64,000 nt of DNA from Fibrobacter sp. (GCA_024398875.1 JAKSIJ010000003.1:62001-126000), one strand, 5' to 3'; positions 43,982 through 53,633 are shown, numbered from the stretch's first letter. Numbers and translations are program-made. The notes: generated by a model not told the origin, from the letters alone.

Positions 43982-44941
43982 TTACAAGGCTTGCACCTGG
44001 GCTTCAGTGAGTTTCTGGATGCGACAAACAGTCTCTTTGGATAAGCCCTCGGCAAGCATTTCGCGGGCGGCTTCCAGTCTTTCATTCAGATGCTTCTGCT
44101 CCGCTTCTTGTAGTTTTTTCTCCGCTTCCTGAAGTCCATCTTCCTTCCCCTGCAGGTAGGAGCCCTGCTTTTCGTAGAGCATGTCAGTCATTCCGTCAAC
44201 CTCCAGAAGAAGAACCTCGTCCGTGTACGCCCCCAAAGATACATCTTTCGCAAATCCGCTGTCAAGGAGACCCGCAAGTTTTTCAACAGGAATCTCCTTG
44301 TCCTCCAGAACATCACGGAAGAGCCTGAGCATGTCCGCACGCTTCGACTGCTCGCGCTTTGCCGTGGGCGTGCGGTCTTCGATGGCGAAGAACTTCTCCA
44401 GTTCCACGAAGTAGACGTCCAGTTTTTCATACGGAAAATGCCGGTTGCGCACGACCTGCGTGTGGTGGAAATAGCGGTCTTTCTCCAGCACGAACTGGTC
44501 CTCGGTGAGAATGGACAGCACGTAGATGTGGGGCAGGTCGTAGGACTGGGACTTCTTCACCGTCCGCGAGACCACCCGCGATGTATAGTAGATGAGCCTG
44601 TCCACAAAGAGTTTGTTGTAGTTCTGCTGCACCTCGATGAGAATGGGGGTACCTGCCTGCGTCGTGCCGTAGATGTCGAAGATGGCGGTCTTGTCGTTCA
44701 ATACTCCGGGATTTTCCTGCACGCCGAGAGTAAAGGACTTGATTTCATCAGGGCCGGAAAGCCCGAGCATCGCGTTCAGGAACATGATGGTCCGTTCGGG
44801 CTTCGCCTCGTTCGCCATCAGCAGTTTGAAAACCCCATCGCTGAAGGGGTAGACATTCACAAAGGTCTTGCGGTAGTCCTGCAGTCTGGCTGGATTCTCC
44901 TTCACATCCTTGACCATGGACATGAATTGTGTGCGGTTCAT
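43982..44941 (-). CDS. Rpn-family PD-(D/E)XK nuclease
   Basis: The 319-residue protein matches the Rpn/PDDEXK transposase-like family (FVNVYPFSDGVFKLLM at the start; active-site strands AIFDIYG and PILIEVQQNYN, near 90-105). A C-terminal helical, Glu/Lys-rich region follows (about 280-310). Rpn proteins promote RecA-independent recombination in E. coli and have been linked to phage defence. AAAAGGA lies before the ATG. It is a single gene with no partner seen. Confidence 0.82.
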   Translation of the reverse strand: MNRTQFMSMVKDVKENPARLQDYRKTFVNVYPFSDGVFKLLMANEAKPERTIMFLNAMLGLSGPDEIKSFTLGVQENPGVLNDKTAIFDIYGTTQAGTPILIEVQQNYNKLFVDRLIYYTSRVVSRTVKKSQSYDLPHIYVLSILTEDQFVLEKDRYFHHTQVVRNRHFPYEKLDVYFVELEKFFAIEDRTPTAKREQSKRADMLRLFRDVLEDKEIPVEKLAGLLDSGFAKDVSLGAYTDEVLLLEVDGMTDMLYEKQGSYLQGKEDGLQEAEKKLQEAEQKHLNERLEAAREMLAEGLSKETVCRIQKLTEAQVQAL

Positions 44942-45072
44942 AAAAGCATCCTTTTACCGGGAATCGCCCGGTCGGCGGTAGACCCGAAATGGAGTCCACA
45001 ACCTTATAGACGCTTTTTTAGGGCAAAATCCACACAGAAAAATGATTTTTTTTCTCACGTTTTCTTTCCTTC

Positions 45073-45133
45073 GTCATTCTCGCGAAGGCGAGAATCCAGA
45101 ATTGCTAGATCCCCGATCGGGTCGGGGATGACA
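45073..45133. repeat. compound dispersed repeat, copy 2
   Basis: A first hairpin built on ATTCTCGCGAAGGCGAGAAT (45076-45095) is followed after about 10 nt by the CTAGATCCCCGATCGGGTCG type hairpin ending GGGGATGACA. The second part matches the repeat at 39.65 kb. Confidence 0.7.
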
Positions 45134-45210
45134 AGAGCGCGGGACAAATGTCAGGGATGATGCGCGGGTGTGGCGATCCATGAAAACCGAGCGTCTTTCC
45201 CTGGGCAGGT

Positions 45211-46185
45211 TTAGTCTTGAACACAACGTACCGAGAACGCGAAGTACTTAATGCTGTTGTCCAGGTTGGCATCCTCGCCGTCGTAGCCCAAGTACATGCT
45301 GTAGGCGTATTTGCTATCGTACTCGCTAGACGACCAGAAGTTGGCGTAGAGGCCGGCCTTGTAGAAATCGCCATAGTAGTCTCTGTAGCCTGCAGGGAGA
45401 GCGGAAAAACCGTAGGAGTCAATACCCTCCGTTGACTCGGAGTAATCGTTCCATCCTTCCTCCGACTTCAACATTCTACCAGCAACATCTTCTCCTCCAA
45501 CGTTCGTGAATAGGGTATCCCATTCCGCCTTGTTCGGCAAATGCCAGCCCTCGGGGCAGACGCCTTGGATGGTTCCGCCGGCGCTATAGACCGTGCCGTA
45601 ACCGCACCCCTTGCAGTCATTACTAAAGACTCCGGCGGAGTCCATGGCTGCTGACCAGGTATACAGGCGGCCATACTTGTCACAGTTGGCATCATCATCA
45701 CTATAGCAGTGGCTCTCGGCTATTCCTTCATTGTAGTCGTAATTCAAGTTCTGCGCCATCCAGGTCTGGGCTTTTGTACCTTCACCGATGATGACAGTTT
45801 TGTAAACCTTCTTGTCGCGAGTGTCCACAAACTCGCCATAGCCATTAGTGTCAAGCATATCCTGGTTCAGATATTTCGTTGTAACGCATGTGTATTCAGC
45901 ACCATATTCTCCATAGCAAACCTCATCTGCAATCGAGGAACTGGACCCATTCGCAGATGAACTGCTTGCAATGACGGCGGAGGAACTGCTTGCGACGTCA
46001 CGTAGAGAACTGGAAGTGTTAGCAACAATCGAAGAAGAACTTGTTTCTTCACTGGACGAGGAATCCTCTTCAGCCTCAACGGAGGAACTTGATTCCATCT
46101 CAGGGCCAGAAGAACTATCATCACCGCAGGCGGCGAGAAATGCAAATGTTGCAACAAAAGCTGAAGAGAGAAGGAACTTTTTCAT
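45211..46185 (-). CDS. FISUMP-domain lipoprotein, Ser-rich
   Basis: The 324-residue protein starts MKKFLLSSAFVATFAFLAAC (lipobox), then a polyserine/Glu linker (about 25-90) and one FISUMP domain (YGEFVDTRDKKVYKTVIIG, TWMAQNLNYDYN, YGRLYTWSAAMDS, CPEGWHLPNKAEW, FSVRCVQD). It is probably surface-exposed. AAGGGA lies 9 nt before the chosen ATG at 46185. Confidence 0.87.
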   Translation of the reverse strand: MKKFLLSSAFVATFAFLAACGDDSSSGPEMESSSSVEAEEDSSSSEETSSSSIVANTSSSLRDVASSSSAVIASSSSANGSSSSIADEVCYGEYGAEYTCVTTKYLNQDMLDTNGYGEFVDTRDKKVYKTVIIGEGTKAQTWMAQNLNYDYNEGIAESHCYSDDDANCDKYGRLYTWSAAMDSAGVFSNDCKGCGYGTVYSAGGTIQGVCPEGWHLPNKAEWDTLFTNVGGEDVAGRMLKSEEGWNDYSESTEGIDSYGFSALPAGYRDYYGDFYKAGLYANFWSSSEYDSKYAYSMYLGYDGEDANLDNSIKYFAFSVRCVQD

Positions 46186-46331
46186 GACACAATCCCTTTT
46201 GTATAATTTCTGTAAGATATGTAGTAAAACTGCCAGGTCGGGATGTAGCATTTGTTGGCGCAATTGAACAAAACTTGCACCTTTGGTGCTTAGTTGCAGC
46301 CATCCCCTTTAGGGGAAGCGTCTACAAAGAC

Positions 46332-46350
46332 TTGTCCACCCTGTGGATAA
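46332..46350. promoter_or_regulatory. dyad of DnaA-box-like sequences
   Basis: TTGTCCAC-CCT-GTGGATAA: the right half (TGTGGATAA) is a perfect DnaA box in reverse orientation and the left half is a near copy. No dnaA, dnaN or further boxes are adjacent. The rest of the 46186-46441 spacer shows no gene. Confidence 0.3.
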
Positions 46351-46441
46351 CTACCCACTATGGAACTAACGTTCCAAGTGTCGTATAGCCTATCGGCTCA
46401 AGATGACACGAGGGGACGGCACTCTAATTTATGCGGGGAAT

Positions 46442-47494
46442 TTATTTCTTTTCGCGGATGCGCTTGTAGAAGGACTCGGCCTTTTCTGTGTCGCCAGCGT
46501 TGGAGTAGATGTGGCCTACATTTTCGGCACCGATGCGGCCCTGAGAATTACCCGCAAGCCAAGCCTTCATATAGCATTCAAAGGCTTCTTCATAGCGTTT
46601 CTGGTTGTAGTAAATTTGTCCTAAATCCAGGTTCAAATCCGCCTTGCCCTTCTTATGGCGAAGACCTTCCTCCAGAGTAAAAATCGCCATCCAGGGAGAA
46701 TTCTCCTTCACATACGTCTGCGCCAGATAACGCCTTGCCGAAACATTTTCCGGATCCATCAAGAGACCATTTTCCATCTCGTTCAAGGAAAGCCTTGTGG
46801 AATCCATACTGCGATAATAATAAGCTAGTGTGAAGTGGACATCCGCCCCGGCAGTAGCCGTCATTTGGAGAGCATTTTGCAGCGTCTTGATGGCGTATTC
46901 GTAATCGCCCAATTTCTCGTAGACTTCCGCCAAGCCATACCAGGCATCCATTCGGTCCGGATTCAGTTGCAAGGCCTTCTCAAAATGCTTTTGGGCAAGC
47001 GTCCAATCACGACCTTTCAGATAACATTCCGCCAACGCAAAATGAATGTGGTCCGTTTCGCCACCCAGTTCAATAGCGCGATTGTAAGCAGCGATGGCCT
47101 CCCCTATATCTTCAGAAAGAAAGTAGAGGTCTCCCATCAAGGCCCAGGCTTTTGTGAATGTGGGGAGAAGTTCCACGGTGCGTTTGTAAGCGACCAAAGC
47201 CACCTGCTTGCGGTCCAATTGGACCATGGCGTTCCCCAGATTGAACCAGGCAAATGGTTCGTAGCGGCCTTCGTCAATGGCTGCGCGGTAAAGTTGCACC
47301 GCTTCCTTGAATTTTCCCTGGTCGTAAAGTTCATTCGCCTGGAAGAAATAATCCTCCGCCGCATGGACAGGAACTGCAAGGAATAAACACAAAACGACCG
47401 CAATAAACTTGCTAGATTCCCGGTCAAGCCGGGAATGACAAGCAAGGCGAATGCAACAATGGGACCTACTCAGGCATAGAACCGTGGCGGCCAT
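46442..47494 (-). CDS. tetratricopeptide repeat protein of the TonB operon
   Basis: The 350-residue protein has about eight TPR units (YEPFAWFNLGNAMVQLDR, AWALMGDLYFLSEDIGEAI, DAWYGLAEVYEKLGDYEYAI) after a signal peptide (FIAVVLCLFLAVPVHAAED, about 30-47). It closes a TonB operon, where TPR lipoproteins or periplasmic proteins support the complex. The chosen ATG (47494) lies 11 nt after the tonB stop. The first 30 residues are unusual because a dispersed DNA repeat is read in frame there (CHSRLDRES). Confidence 0.75.
   Translation of the reverse strand: MAATVLCLSRSHCCIRLACHSRLDRESSKFIAVVLCLFLAVPVHAAEDYFFQANELYDQGKFKEAVQLYRAAIDEGRYEPFAWFNLGNAMVQLDRKQVALVAYKRTVELLPTFTKAWALMGDLYFLSEDIGEAIAAYNRAIELGGETDHIHFALAECYLKGRDWTLAQKHFEKALQLNPDRMDAWYGLAEVYEKLGDYEYAIKTLQNALQMTATAGADVHFTLAYYYRSMDSTRLSLNEMENGLLMDPENVSARRYLAQTYVKENSPWMAIFTLEEGLRHKKGKADLNLDLGQIYYNQKRYEEAFECYMKAWLAGNSQGRIGAENVGHIYSNAGDTEKAESFYKRIREKK
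47411..47443. repeat. dispersed palindromic repeat, copy 3, inside coding sequence
   Basis: GCTAGATTCCCGGTCAAGCC followed by GGGAATGACA, of the same layout as the repeats at 39.65 and 45.1 kb, lies within the N-terminal coding part of the TPR gene. Confidence 0.7.
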
Positions 47495-47504
47495 GGTAAA
47501 CAAC

Positions 47505-48161
47505 CTACTTAACAAAGCGGAACTCCTTTGTGGCTTTCTGAGCCACAGGATATCCGCCCAAATGTGCGGGAGAGAACTTCCATTGCCGAACCGCATTCAA
47601 GGCTTCCGTTTCAAAGCCATATCCTGGAGGGTCCACGTTCATGACGCTCGCCTGAGCCACATCGCCATAGACATCAATGACTATCATGACCTTCACATAG
47701 CCCGAAATACCCAGCTTCTTTGCGCGCTCCGGGAAGTTAGGCTGTGTTTCCTTGAGAACTTCTGCCTGCTCGTCCACATCGCCGGCCTCGTAGACCACAT
47801 TCTCCATGACGCCTGCATCCACAGCGGCTCCATCGCCAGCGGCACCCCGGGCAAGAGAAAGGTCCATCTGGAAATTCTGACTGCGGTTGAGACCCGCATG
47901 GCTCGAAATTTTGAAGGGATTAGGATTCACCACCGTGCGGATGACTTTCTGCTTGACTTCCGGCTTCTTTTCGCTAACCAAAACCTCAACTTCCGTGACG
48001 GCGTCCAGTTCCTTCTCGGATTTGACACCTTTATCAAAAAACAGCACATTCAATACGGGAATAGCCAGGAAAAAGATTGCGCTCACCACAAAAGAAGCAA
48101 CTAGTGCCACGGGGACGCGGAACCATTTTGCTAGAAAATCTGTGGGTGAAAAATGACGCAA
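47505..48161 (-). CDS. tonB: TonB-family energy transducer
   Basis: The 218-residue protein has an N-terminal membrane anchor (VPVALVASFVVSAIFFLAIPV), a periplasmic linker and the TonB C-terminal domain (KLGISGYVKVMIVIDVYGDV, then LNAVRQWKFSPAHLGG). It passes proton-motive force from ExbB-ExbD to outer-membrane receptors. The start is TTG, directly abutting the exbD stop (TAGTTG), with GAGGA 4-5 nt before. Confidence 0.9.
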   Translation of the reverse strand: MRHFSPTDFLAKWFRVPVALVASFVVSAIFFLAIPVLNVLFFDKGVKSEKELDAVTEVEVLVSEKKPEVKQKVIRTVVNPNPFKISSHAGLNRSQNFQMDLSLARGAAGDGAAVDAGVMENVVYEAGDVDEQAEVLKETQPNFPERAKKLGISGYVKVMIVIDVYGDVAQASVMNVDPPGYGFETEALNAVRQWKFSPAHLGGYPVAQKATKEFRFVK

Positions 48162-48566
48162 CTATTCCTCTTTATTTGCGGAGATGGAAACTTTACGCAC
48201 CTTTGCCAAATTGCATTCATCCAAAATATCCACCACAACGCCATTGGGGGCGTCACGGTCGCTGACGATAATCACCGGGCGGTCGGGAGCCTCCGCCATC
48301 ATCTGGCGAAGAACGGTCTGAAGGGTGGACAGGTTCACCTGAGTTTCATTGATGTGAATGGTTCCCTGACGGGTAACGCCAATCAAAATGCTTTCCTTGG
48401 CGAGTTCCTTGGCAGAACTGGCCTTGGGCTTCGTCACATCCACACCGGTCTCACGAGTAAAAGTAGAGGTGACGATGAAGAAGATGAGCAGAATGAACAC
48501 CATGTCCAGCATTGGAGAAACATCGATTCCTCCAGTACCGCGGACTCTTTTACGAATAAAACTCAT
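48162..48566 (-). CDS. exbD: ExbD/TolR-family protein
   Basis: The 134-residue protein has one N-terminal transmembrane segment with the family Asp (VSPMLDMVFILLIFFIVTS) and a periplasmic domain. Together with ExbB it forms the proton channel powering TonB. The start at 48566 overlaps the exbB end by 4 nt (ATGA). Confidence 0.93.
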   Translation of the reverse strand: MSFIRKRVRGTGGIDVSPMLDMVFILLIFFIVTSTFTRETGVDVTKPKASSAKELAKESILIGVTRQGTIHINETQVNLSTLQTVLRQMMAEAPDRPVIIVSDRDAPNGVVVDILDECNLAKVRKVSISANKEE

Positions 48567-49195
48567 TTTTCCTCCCGACCAAAGCAGAGAGCCTCGTATT
48601 TGAGAGCCTCGCTCCAAACTTTGTCGTTAATGGTTTCTATGCGGCCTTCCATGTGGTTGAACACCAGCATTAAAGGGAACGCCACCAAAAGCCCCGCCTG
48701 CGTTGTGAGAAGGGCTTCTGAAATTCCATCGGCCAAGAGAACTGGGTTCCCAAAACCGAACATCTGGATAGTTTCAAAAGTGTGGACCATGCCGCTCACG
48801 GTGCCAAGCAAACCCAGCAAAGGAGCAACGGATGCGCAGGTAACGATGGTGCGCTGAGACGTGGCGAGTTTTGTACTGATACGGTGACGTGTGGCATCCA
48901 TGGCGTTACGAACGGCCACGGGGCCCTCATCCCGGTGTTTACGAATGTCTTCGGCTAAGGCAAGGAAATAACCATACCGGCGTTTGCGGATTTTCGCAAA
49001 GGCGGCCTCTTCCCCATTCTTCTCCAATTCCTTGAAAAACGGAGATGCTCCAGCACCTTTAAGCATCAGGAAATAGCCCAATTTTTCAAACATCAGGAAC
49101 CAGCCCACCCATCCCAGCAGGAACAGGGGCGCTAGAACCCAGCCACCGCGCAGCAGCAGGTTCAAGGTCGCTTCAATGACGGAATATTCATCCAT
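48563..49195 (-). CDS. exbB: ExbB/TolQ-type proton channel
   Basis: The 210-residue protein has three transmembrane helices and the MotA/TolQ/ExbB core (VASVAPLLGLLGTVSGM-type stretch, then LLTTQAGLLVAFPLML). It forms the pentameric channel around ExbD. It is translationally coupled to exbD and follows a longer ExbB paralogue. Confidence 0.93.
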   Translation of the reverse strand: MDEYSVIEATLNLLLRGGWVLAPLFLLGWVGWFLMFEKLGYFLMLKGAGASPFFKELEKNGEEAAFAKIRKRRYGYFLALAEDIRKHRDEGPVAVRNAMDATRHRISTKLATSQRTIVTCASVAPLLGLLGTVSGMVHTFETIQMFGFGNPVLLADGISEALLTTQAGLLVAFPLMLVFNHMEGRIETINDKVWSEALKYEALCFGREEK

Positions 49196-49219
49196 TGATC
49201 TATCCTTGAAATCTACCGA

Positions 49220-50716
49220 TTATGCGTCGCTTTTCTCTTTAATCCAAAGTGCATTTAGAACGGCAAGGCCCGTCTTTTCCATACGAGAACGGAGAGCGTC
49301 TGCCCGGTTCACAAGGAAGGTATGGAGAAGTTGAAGGGGAATTGCCACAATGAGGCCCGCTTCCGTGGTCACGAGAGCGATGGAAATACCGCCCGCCAAA
49401 AGCTTCGGGTCGCTGGTGCCGTGCATGGTAATCACGTCAAAGAGTTCAATCATGCCCATCACCGTACCGAGAAGTCCAAGGAGCGGCGCCGTGGAGGCAA
49501 ACACGGAAACCCAGTTCAGGCCTTTTTCCAGCTTGGGAACGTCCGAAGCAAAGAGAACCTCCAAAGCCTTTTCGGCACTGGCACGGTTGGGATACTCTTT
49601 TGCGAAAACGGTCTTCAGCACCTTCCCCACTTCACCGCGGGCTTTTGCAGATTCTTCCTTCGCCTTGGCCACATCGCCTGCATCAAGAGCCTTGAGGGCA
49701 GCACGAGCGGCTTTTCCGCCGAAGCCAACAATGGTAATCCAGATGTAGCGAATGAGGAAAATCAGAATGCCAAGAATGAACAAAACCGTGATGGGATACA
49801 TGAGGATACCGCCATCCTTGAAGAACTGCTTCAAATCATCCTTCCAGGTGGTCTCGGTATGATTGGCAAGTTCGCTGGAAAGTTCCGTACTCAAGAGCAC
49901 ATCCACAGGAACCATGATGTAGGCGGAATCCTTCGTGGCGGCAAATGCCTTAGAAACATCCGCCTTGGTTTCCGGCGTCAAGTTCTCTTGCCAGCCATAA
50001 GTCCGCTTTTTCTCTCCCGCAATAGGAAGCATGAGGGCGGTTGCTTTGTTGCCAGCCTCATCGGCGGCCACGTCTGCCATTTCCATCGCGTAGAGGCCGC
50101 CGAGCCGAAGGCGTGAGCCTTGAGCCACAGACGTCCCGAAAATGAGTTCCGCTTTCTCGAGGGAAATCTCACGGGTGAAGTCCATCTCACTTCTAGCGGC
50201 ATCCAAGAGGGATTTTGCGATACGGAGCGGGTCGTCCCGATAGAGGCCCATTTCCTTCTTCACCTTGTTCTGGACTTCGACGCGCTCCGAAACCTTGAAG
50301 GGAACGCCCTGCTCCTGAAACTTGGAGAGGGTTTCCAGGCGTTCAGGGCCAGCGGCGAGGCTGAGGAATTCGGCACGAGCCTTTTCGGCCTGAAGTTTCA
50401 CTTGTGCCAAATCTTCACGAGCCACCCGGACATCTTCGAAAAGGCGAGCGCGCTCCGACATGAGGGCATCCACCTTCTCCTTGCTTTCCTGATATTTTTC
50501 GTTAAAGAGTTCACGTTCCTGATTAGCGGTTTCGCGGTCCTTCCAGCGTTCGGCAACGGCCATGTCCCGCTTTTTACGGGCCTCTTCAAGACTCGCCTTT
50601 GCGCTGTTCAGTTCCGCACGCTTTTTGACGGCATCTACATCTGAAACCGCCTGCTGCGCCATAACAGGAGCCATTCCCAATGTGAGAACAAGAGCAATAG
50701 AAAGGAGGTGTTTCAT
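49220..50716 (-). CDS. TtpC-like long MotA/TolQ/ExbB protein
   Basis: The 498-residue protein has a signal sequence (MKHLLSIALVLTLGMAPVMAQ), a periplasmic coiled coil (about 25-130), a folded periplasmic part and a C-terminal three-helix ExbB core (STAPLLGLLGTVMGMIELFD, LVTTEAGLIVAIPLQL). This layout is that of TtpC in the Vibrio TonB2 system, which is needed there for iron-siderophore uptake. Its ATG overlaps the preceding stop as TAATG. Confidence 0.88.
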   Translation of the reverse strand: MKHLLSIALVLTLGMAPVMAQQAVSDVDAVKKRAELNSAKASLEEARKKRDMAVAERWKDRETANQERELFNEKYQESKEKVDALMSERARLFEDVRVAREDLAQVKLQAEKARAEFLSLAAGPERLETLSKFQEQGVPFKVSERVEVQNKVKKEMGLYRDDPLRIAKSLLDAARSEMDFTREISLEKAELIFGTSVAQGSRLRLGGLYAMEMADVAADEAGNKATALMLPIAGEKKRTYGWQENLTPETKADVSKAFAATKDSAYIMVPVDVLLSTELSSELANHTETTWKDDLKQFFKDGGILMYPITVLFILGILIFLIRYIWITIVGFGGKAARAALKALDAGDVAKAKEESAKARGEVGKVLKTVFAKEYPNRASAEKALEVLFASDVPKLEKGLNWVSVFASTAPLLGLLGTVMGMIELFDVITMHGTSDPKLLAGGISIALVTTEAGLIVAIPLQLLHTFLVNRADALRSRMEKTGLAVLNALWIKEKSDA

Positions 50717-51510
50717 TATTCAGCCTCCTTTGCAATGGCCACAGGAATGGTGACCAGCTTGGGTGCAGTCTTCCCCTCAGCCACTTTCATCACATCTTTC
50801 AGAAGTGTTCTCATGGCGAGATCCCCGGACACATTTTTCCAGCTGTAGTCCGCGGCACCCTCTTTCGAAAGCCACAACACGTCATTCCCATCATTACTCA
50901 CAAAAATAGAGGCCACCGCCCCATAGCGGAGGAAAGTTCCCGGCACGTTTCGGGCATCCACCATCAAAAATCCCTTGTAGACTTCCGTGGTGTAACCCAG
51001 GCGAATCCGCTCGTAGAAGACTTCCAGTGTGCGATTCAAGGCGTCATCGGCTTCTATCACACCCTTGTGGAGCTGGTCGGCAATTTCTTTAACACTATTC
51101 ACCGTCTCTTCGTTGCGGTACGGGAAATCCGATTCAAAAACGGGAACCAGGGAATCGATAACCTTTGCAAAGGACTCGTTGTACTTGGTTTTGCGACTCT
51201 CATACCACTTGATGGTGCCTGCAGTTTTTTGGCGGGCATTGGAGAGGTTCGCAAGTTCGGCTTTCAGGGAGTCTATTTCTGCCTTCAGGGACTTGTTCTG
51301 GCTTGCGAGGGCCTGGACTTTTTGGCGGCCTACATTCACAAATTCCGCATGGCGCTTTTTTTCTGCATCGTGCATGGATTTTTCACGGGCAGTTTCCGCC
51401 TCCACGGCCTTAATCTGACGTTGGATACTTTCCACAGTTTCCTGTGCGGCCGCAATAGTCGTCACGAGAAAGAGACTGAGGAGGAGTTTTGAGAGATTAT
51501 GAAATTTCAT
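50716..51510 (-). CDS. DUF3450-family periplasmic protein
   Basis: The 264-residue protein has a signal peptide ending IAAAQ, a long coiled coil (about 25-100, ESIQRQIKAVEAETAREK) and a DUF3450 domain. It is the first gene of the TonB2-type operon, in the same position as in marine Gammaproteobacteria. TATTTT ends 7 nt before the ATG and there is no Shine-Dalgarno sequence. Confidence 0.8.
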   Translation of the reverse strand: MKFHNLSKLLLSLFLVTTIAAAQETVESIQRQIKAVEAETAREKSMHDAEKKRHAEFVNVGRQKVQALASQNKSLKAEIDSLKAELANLSNARQKTAGTIKWYESRKTKYNESFAKVIDSLVPVFESDFPYRNEETVNSVKEIADQLHKGVIEADDALNRTLEVFYERIRLGYTTEVYKGFLMVDARNVPGTFLRYGAVASIFVSNDGNDVLWLSKEGAADYSWKNVSGDLAMRTLLKDVMKVAEGKTAPKLVTIPVAIAKEAE

Positions 51511-51602
51511 AGGCGAAAAAATACAAAAAACAATGAGCCGAAGACCATAGTCCATGAATGCTTGCATTCTAATGGCTATGGTTGAGGCGAAGAGTTTTCT
51601 AG

Positions 51603-51630
51603 AAAACCTATGGCGTAAAAACCATAGGTT
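51603..51630 (-). terminator. rho-independent terminator after purT
   Basis: A perfect 9-bp stem AACCTATGG/CCATAGGTT with an 8-nt loop is followed on the minus strand by TTTTCT, about 40 nt past the purT stop. Confidence 0.7.
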
Positions 51631-51670
51631 TCGGGTCTATTTAGGATTAGTTTGTCAAAAGAGGCGGGTT

Positions 51671-52855
51671 TTAGAGCTTGACCTGCACCTTTTCGCGCAT
51701 AGCCATCACAGTAGCCTTAGCCTCATCCACAGATTCGCGGCGGGCCAAAAGTACGCCCATGCGGCGATGTCCCTTCAATTCGGGCTTGCCGAACAGGCGA
51801 AGAGCGGTATCGGGCTCGGCGAGAACTTCCTGGAGGCCGCCGAACTGCACATGGTCGGATTCGCCCTCAACAACGATGGCCTTGCTGGCGCTGGGGCCAT
51901 GGAAAGCGATGTTGGGAATGGGAAGCCCGAGAATGGCGCGGGCATGGAGAGCAAATTCGGAAAGGTCCTGAGAAATAAGGGTCACCATGCCTGTATCGTG
52001 GGGGCGCGGAGAGACTTCACTAAAGAGAACCTCGTCCTTGCAAACGAAAAGTTCCACACCGAAAATGCCGCGACCGCCGAGGGCGTCTGTAATCTTCTTA
52101 GCGATTTCCTTAGCTTGTTCCAAAAGTTCCGGCTTCATGGGCTGAGGCTGCCAGGATTCCTGGTAGTCGCCGTTCACCTGATGGTGGCCTACGGGCTGGA
52201 GGAAGCTGGTGCCGCCAACATGACGGACCGTCAAGAGGGTGATTTCGTAATCGAAGGGAACAAAGCCTTCCACAATGACGCGGCTGGCCTTGCCAGTACG
52301 GCCTTCATTCTGAGAAATATCCCAAGACTTCTGGACATCGGCTTCCGTCTTGATGACGCTCTGGCCATGGCCGGAGGAACTCATGACGGGCTTCACCACG
52401 CAGGGAATGCCGATTTCCTTGACCGCAGCCTTGAAATCCTCGAAAGAATCCGCAAACTTGTACGGGCTGGTCTTGAGGCCCAGTTCTTCAGCGGCCAGGC
52501 GGCGAATGCCTTCGCGGTTCATAGTGAGCTTTGTGGCCTTTGCCGTAGGAATCACATTGAAGCCTTCCTTTTCAAGCTCCACAAGCGTATCGGTAGCGAT
52601 GGCTTCCACCTCAGGAACGATGTAGTCCGGACGTTCCTTCTCGATGACTTCGCGGAGGGCCTTGCCATCCAGCATATTGATGACGTAAGAACGATGAGCC
52701 ACCTGCATACCAGGAGCGTTGGCATAGCGGTCCACAGCCACAACTTCCACACCAAGACGCATCATTTCGATAATGACTTCTTTACCGAGTTCGCCTGCAC
52801 CACAGAAAAGGACCTTGGTGGCAGAAGAACTGAGAGGGGTACCAATTTCGAACAT
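51671..52855 (-). CDS. purT: formate-dependent GAR transformylase PurT
   Basis: The ATP-grasp enzyme makes formyl-GAR from GAR, formate and ATP, a folate-independent alternative to PurN. The 394 residues begin with the nucleotide-like fold ([17 protein letters not shown]) and contain the ATP-grasp loop ([15 protein letters not shown] near 155) and [19 protein letters not shown] precedes the ATG. With the AICAR transformylase at 6.8 kb, the window shows two formyl-transfer steps of purine synthesis. Confidence 0.95.
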   Translation of the reverse strand: MFEIGTPLSSSATKVLFCGAGELGKEVIIEMMRLGVEVVAVDRYANAPGMQVAHRSYVINMLDGKALREVIEKERPDYIVPEVEAIATDTLVELEKEGFNVIPTAKATKLTMNREGIRRLAAEELGLKTSPYKFADSFEDFKAAVKEIGIPCVVKPVMSSSGHGQSVIKTEADVQKSWDISQNEGRTGKASRVIVEGFVPFDYEITLLTVRHVGGTSFLQPVGHHQVNGDYQESWQPQPMKPELLEQAKEIAKKITDALGGRGIFGVELFVCKDEVLFSEVSPRPHDTGMVTLISQDLSEFALHARAILGLPIPNIAFHGPSASKAIVVEGESDHVQFGGLQEVLAEPDTALRLFGKPELKGHRRMGVLLARRESVDEAKATVMAMREKVQVKL

Positions 52856-53001
52856 ATAAAACTCCTTAACGCCCTATAATGTAATCATTTTAAGAGCCCC
52901 AAATTCGCACAATTCTATAAAAAAACGCTGTTTTGTGGTCAAAAATTGTGTATATTGACTGTTGTAATAATTACAAAAACACAACCCATGGAGATTGGAA
53001 A

Positions 53002-53541
53002 ATGGCTAACAAATATGCTGGCACACAAACTGAAAAGAATCTGGAAGCAGCCTTCGCTGGCGAATCCCAGGCACGCAACAAGTACACCTACTTTGCATCC
53101 AAGGCAAAGAAGGAAGGCTTTGAACAGATTGCAGAACTTTTCCAGAAGACTGCCGACAACGAAAAGGAACACGCAAAACTCTGGTTCAAGGAACTGAACG
53201 GCATTGGTGAAACCGCCGACAATCTGAAGGCTGCCGCCGACGGTGAAAACTACGAATGGACCGACATGTACGAAGGTTTTGCAAAGACCGCCGAAGCAGA
53301 AGGCTTTACCGCCCTCGCCAAGAAGTTCCGCATGGTTGCCGCCATCGAAAAGCGCCATGAAGAACGCTACCGCGCCCTCCTGAAGAACGTGGAAACTGCT
53401 GCCGTGTTCGAAAAGAGCGAAGTGAAAGTTTGGGAATGCCGTAACTGCGGCCACATCGTGGTTGGCACCAAGGCTCCGGAAGTCTGCCCGGTTTGCGCAC
53501 ACCCGAAGGCCTTCTTCGAAGTGCACATGGACAACTTCTAA
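53002..53541 (+). CDS. rbr: rubrerythrin
   Basis: The 179-residue protein has a ferritin-like diiron domain ([33 protein letters not shown]) and a C-terminal rubredoxin-like site ([20 protein letters not shown]). Rubrerythrin reduces hydrogen peroxide to water in anaerobes. The ATG at 53002 follows GGAGATTGG. Confidence 0.96.
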   Translation: MANKYAGTQTEKNLEAAFAGESQARNKYTYFASKAKKEGFEQIAELFQKTADNEKEHAKLWFKELNGIGETADNLKAAADGENYEWTDMYEGFAKTAEAEGFTALAKKFRMVAAIEKRHEERYRALLKNVETAAVFEKSEVKVWECRNCGHIVVGTKAPEVCPVCAHPKAFFEVHMDNF

Positions 53542-53633
53542 TCTGCACGGACTTGGCGAGCAAACTTCGCGCAATAAACAGCACGATTGTTGCTTGCGAT
53601 AAACTGCGCCGGGCTCTAACGGGCCTACAAATT

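Noticed and set aside
43982-44941. Complete mobile element around the Rpn-type gene
   Set aside because: No terminal inverted repeats, target duplication or partner genes were found; the repeat at 45.07 kb belongs to a dispersed family found elsewhere.
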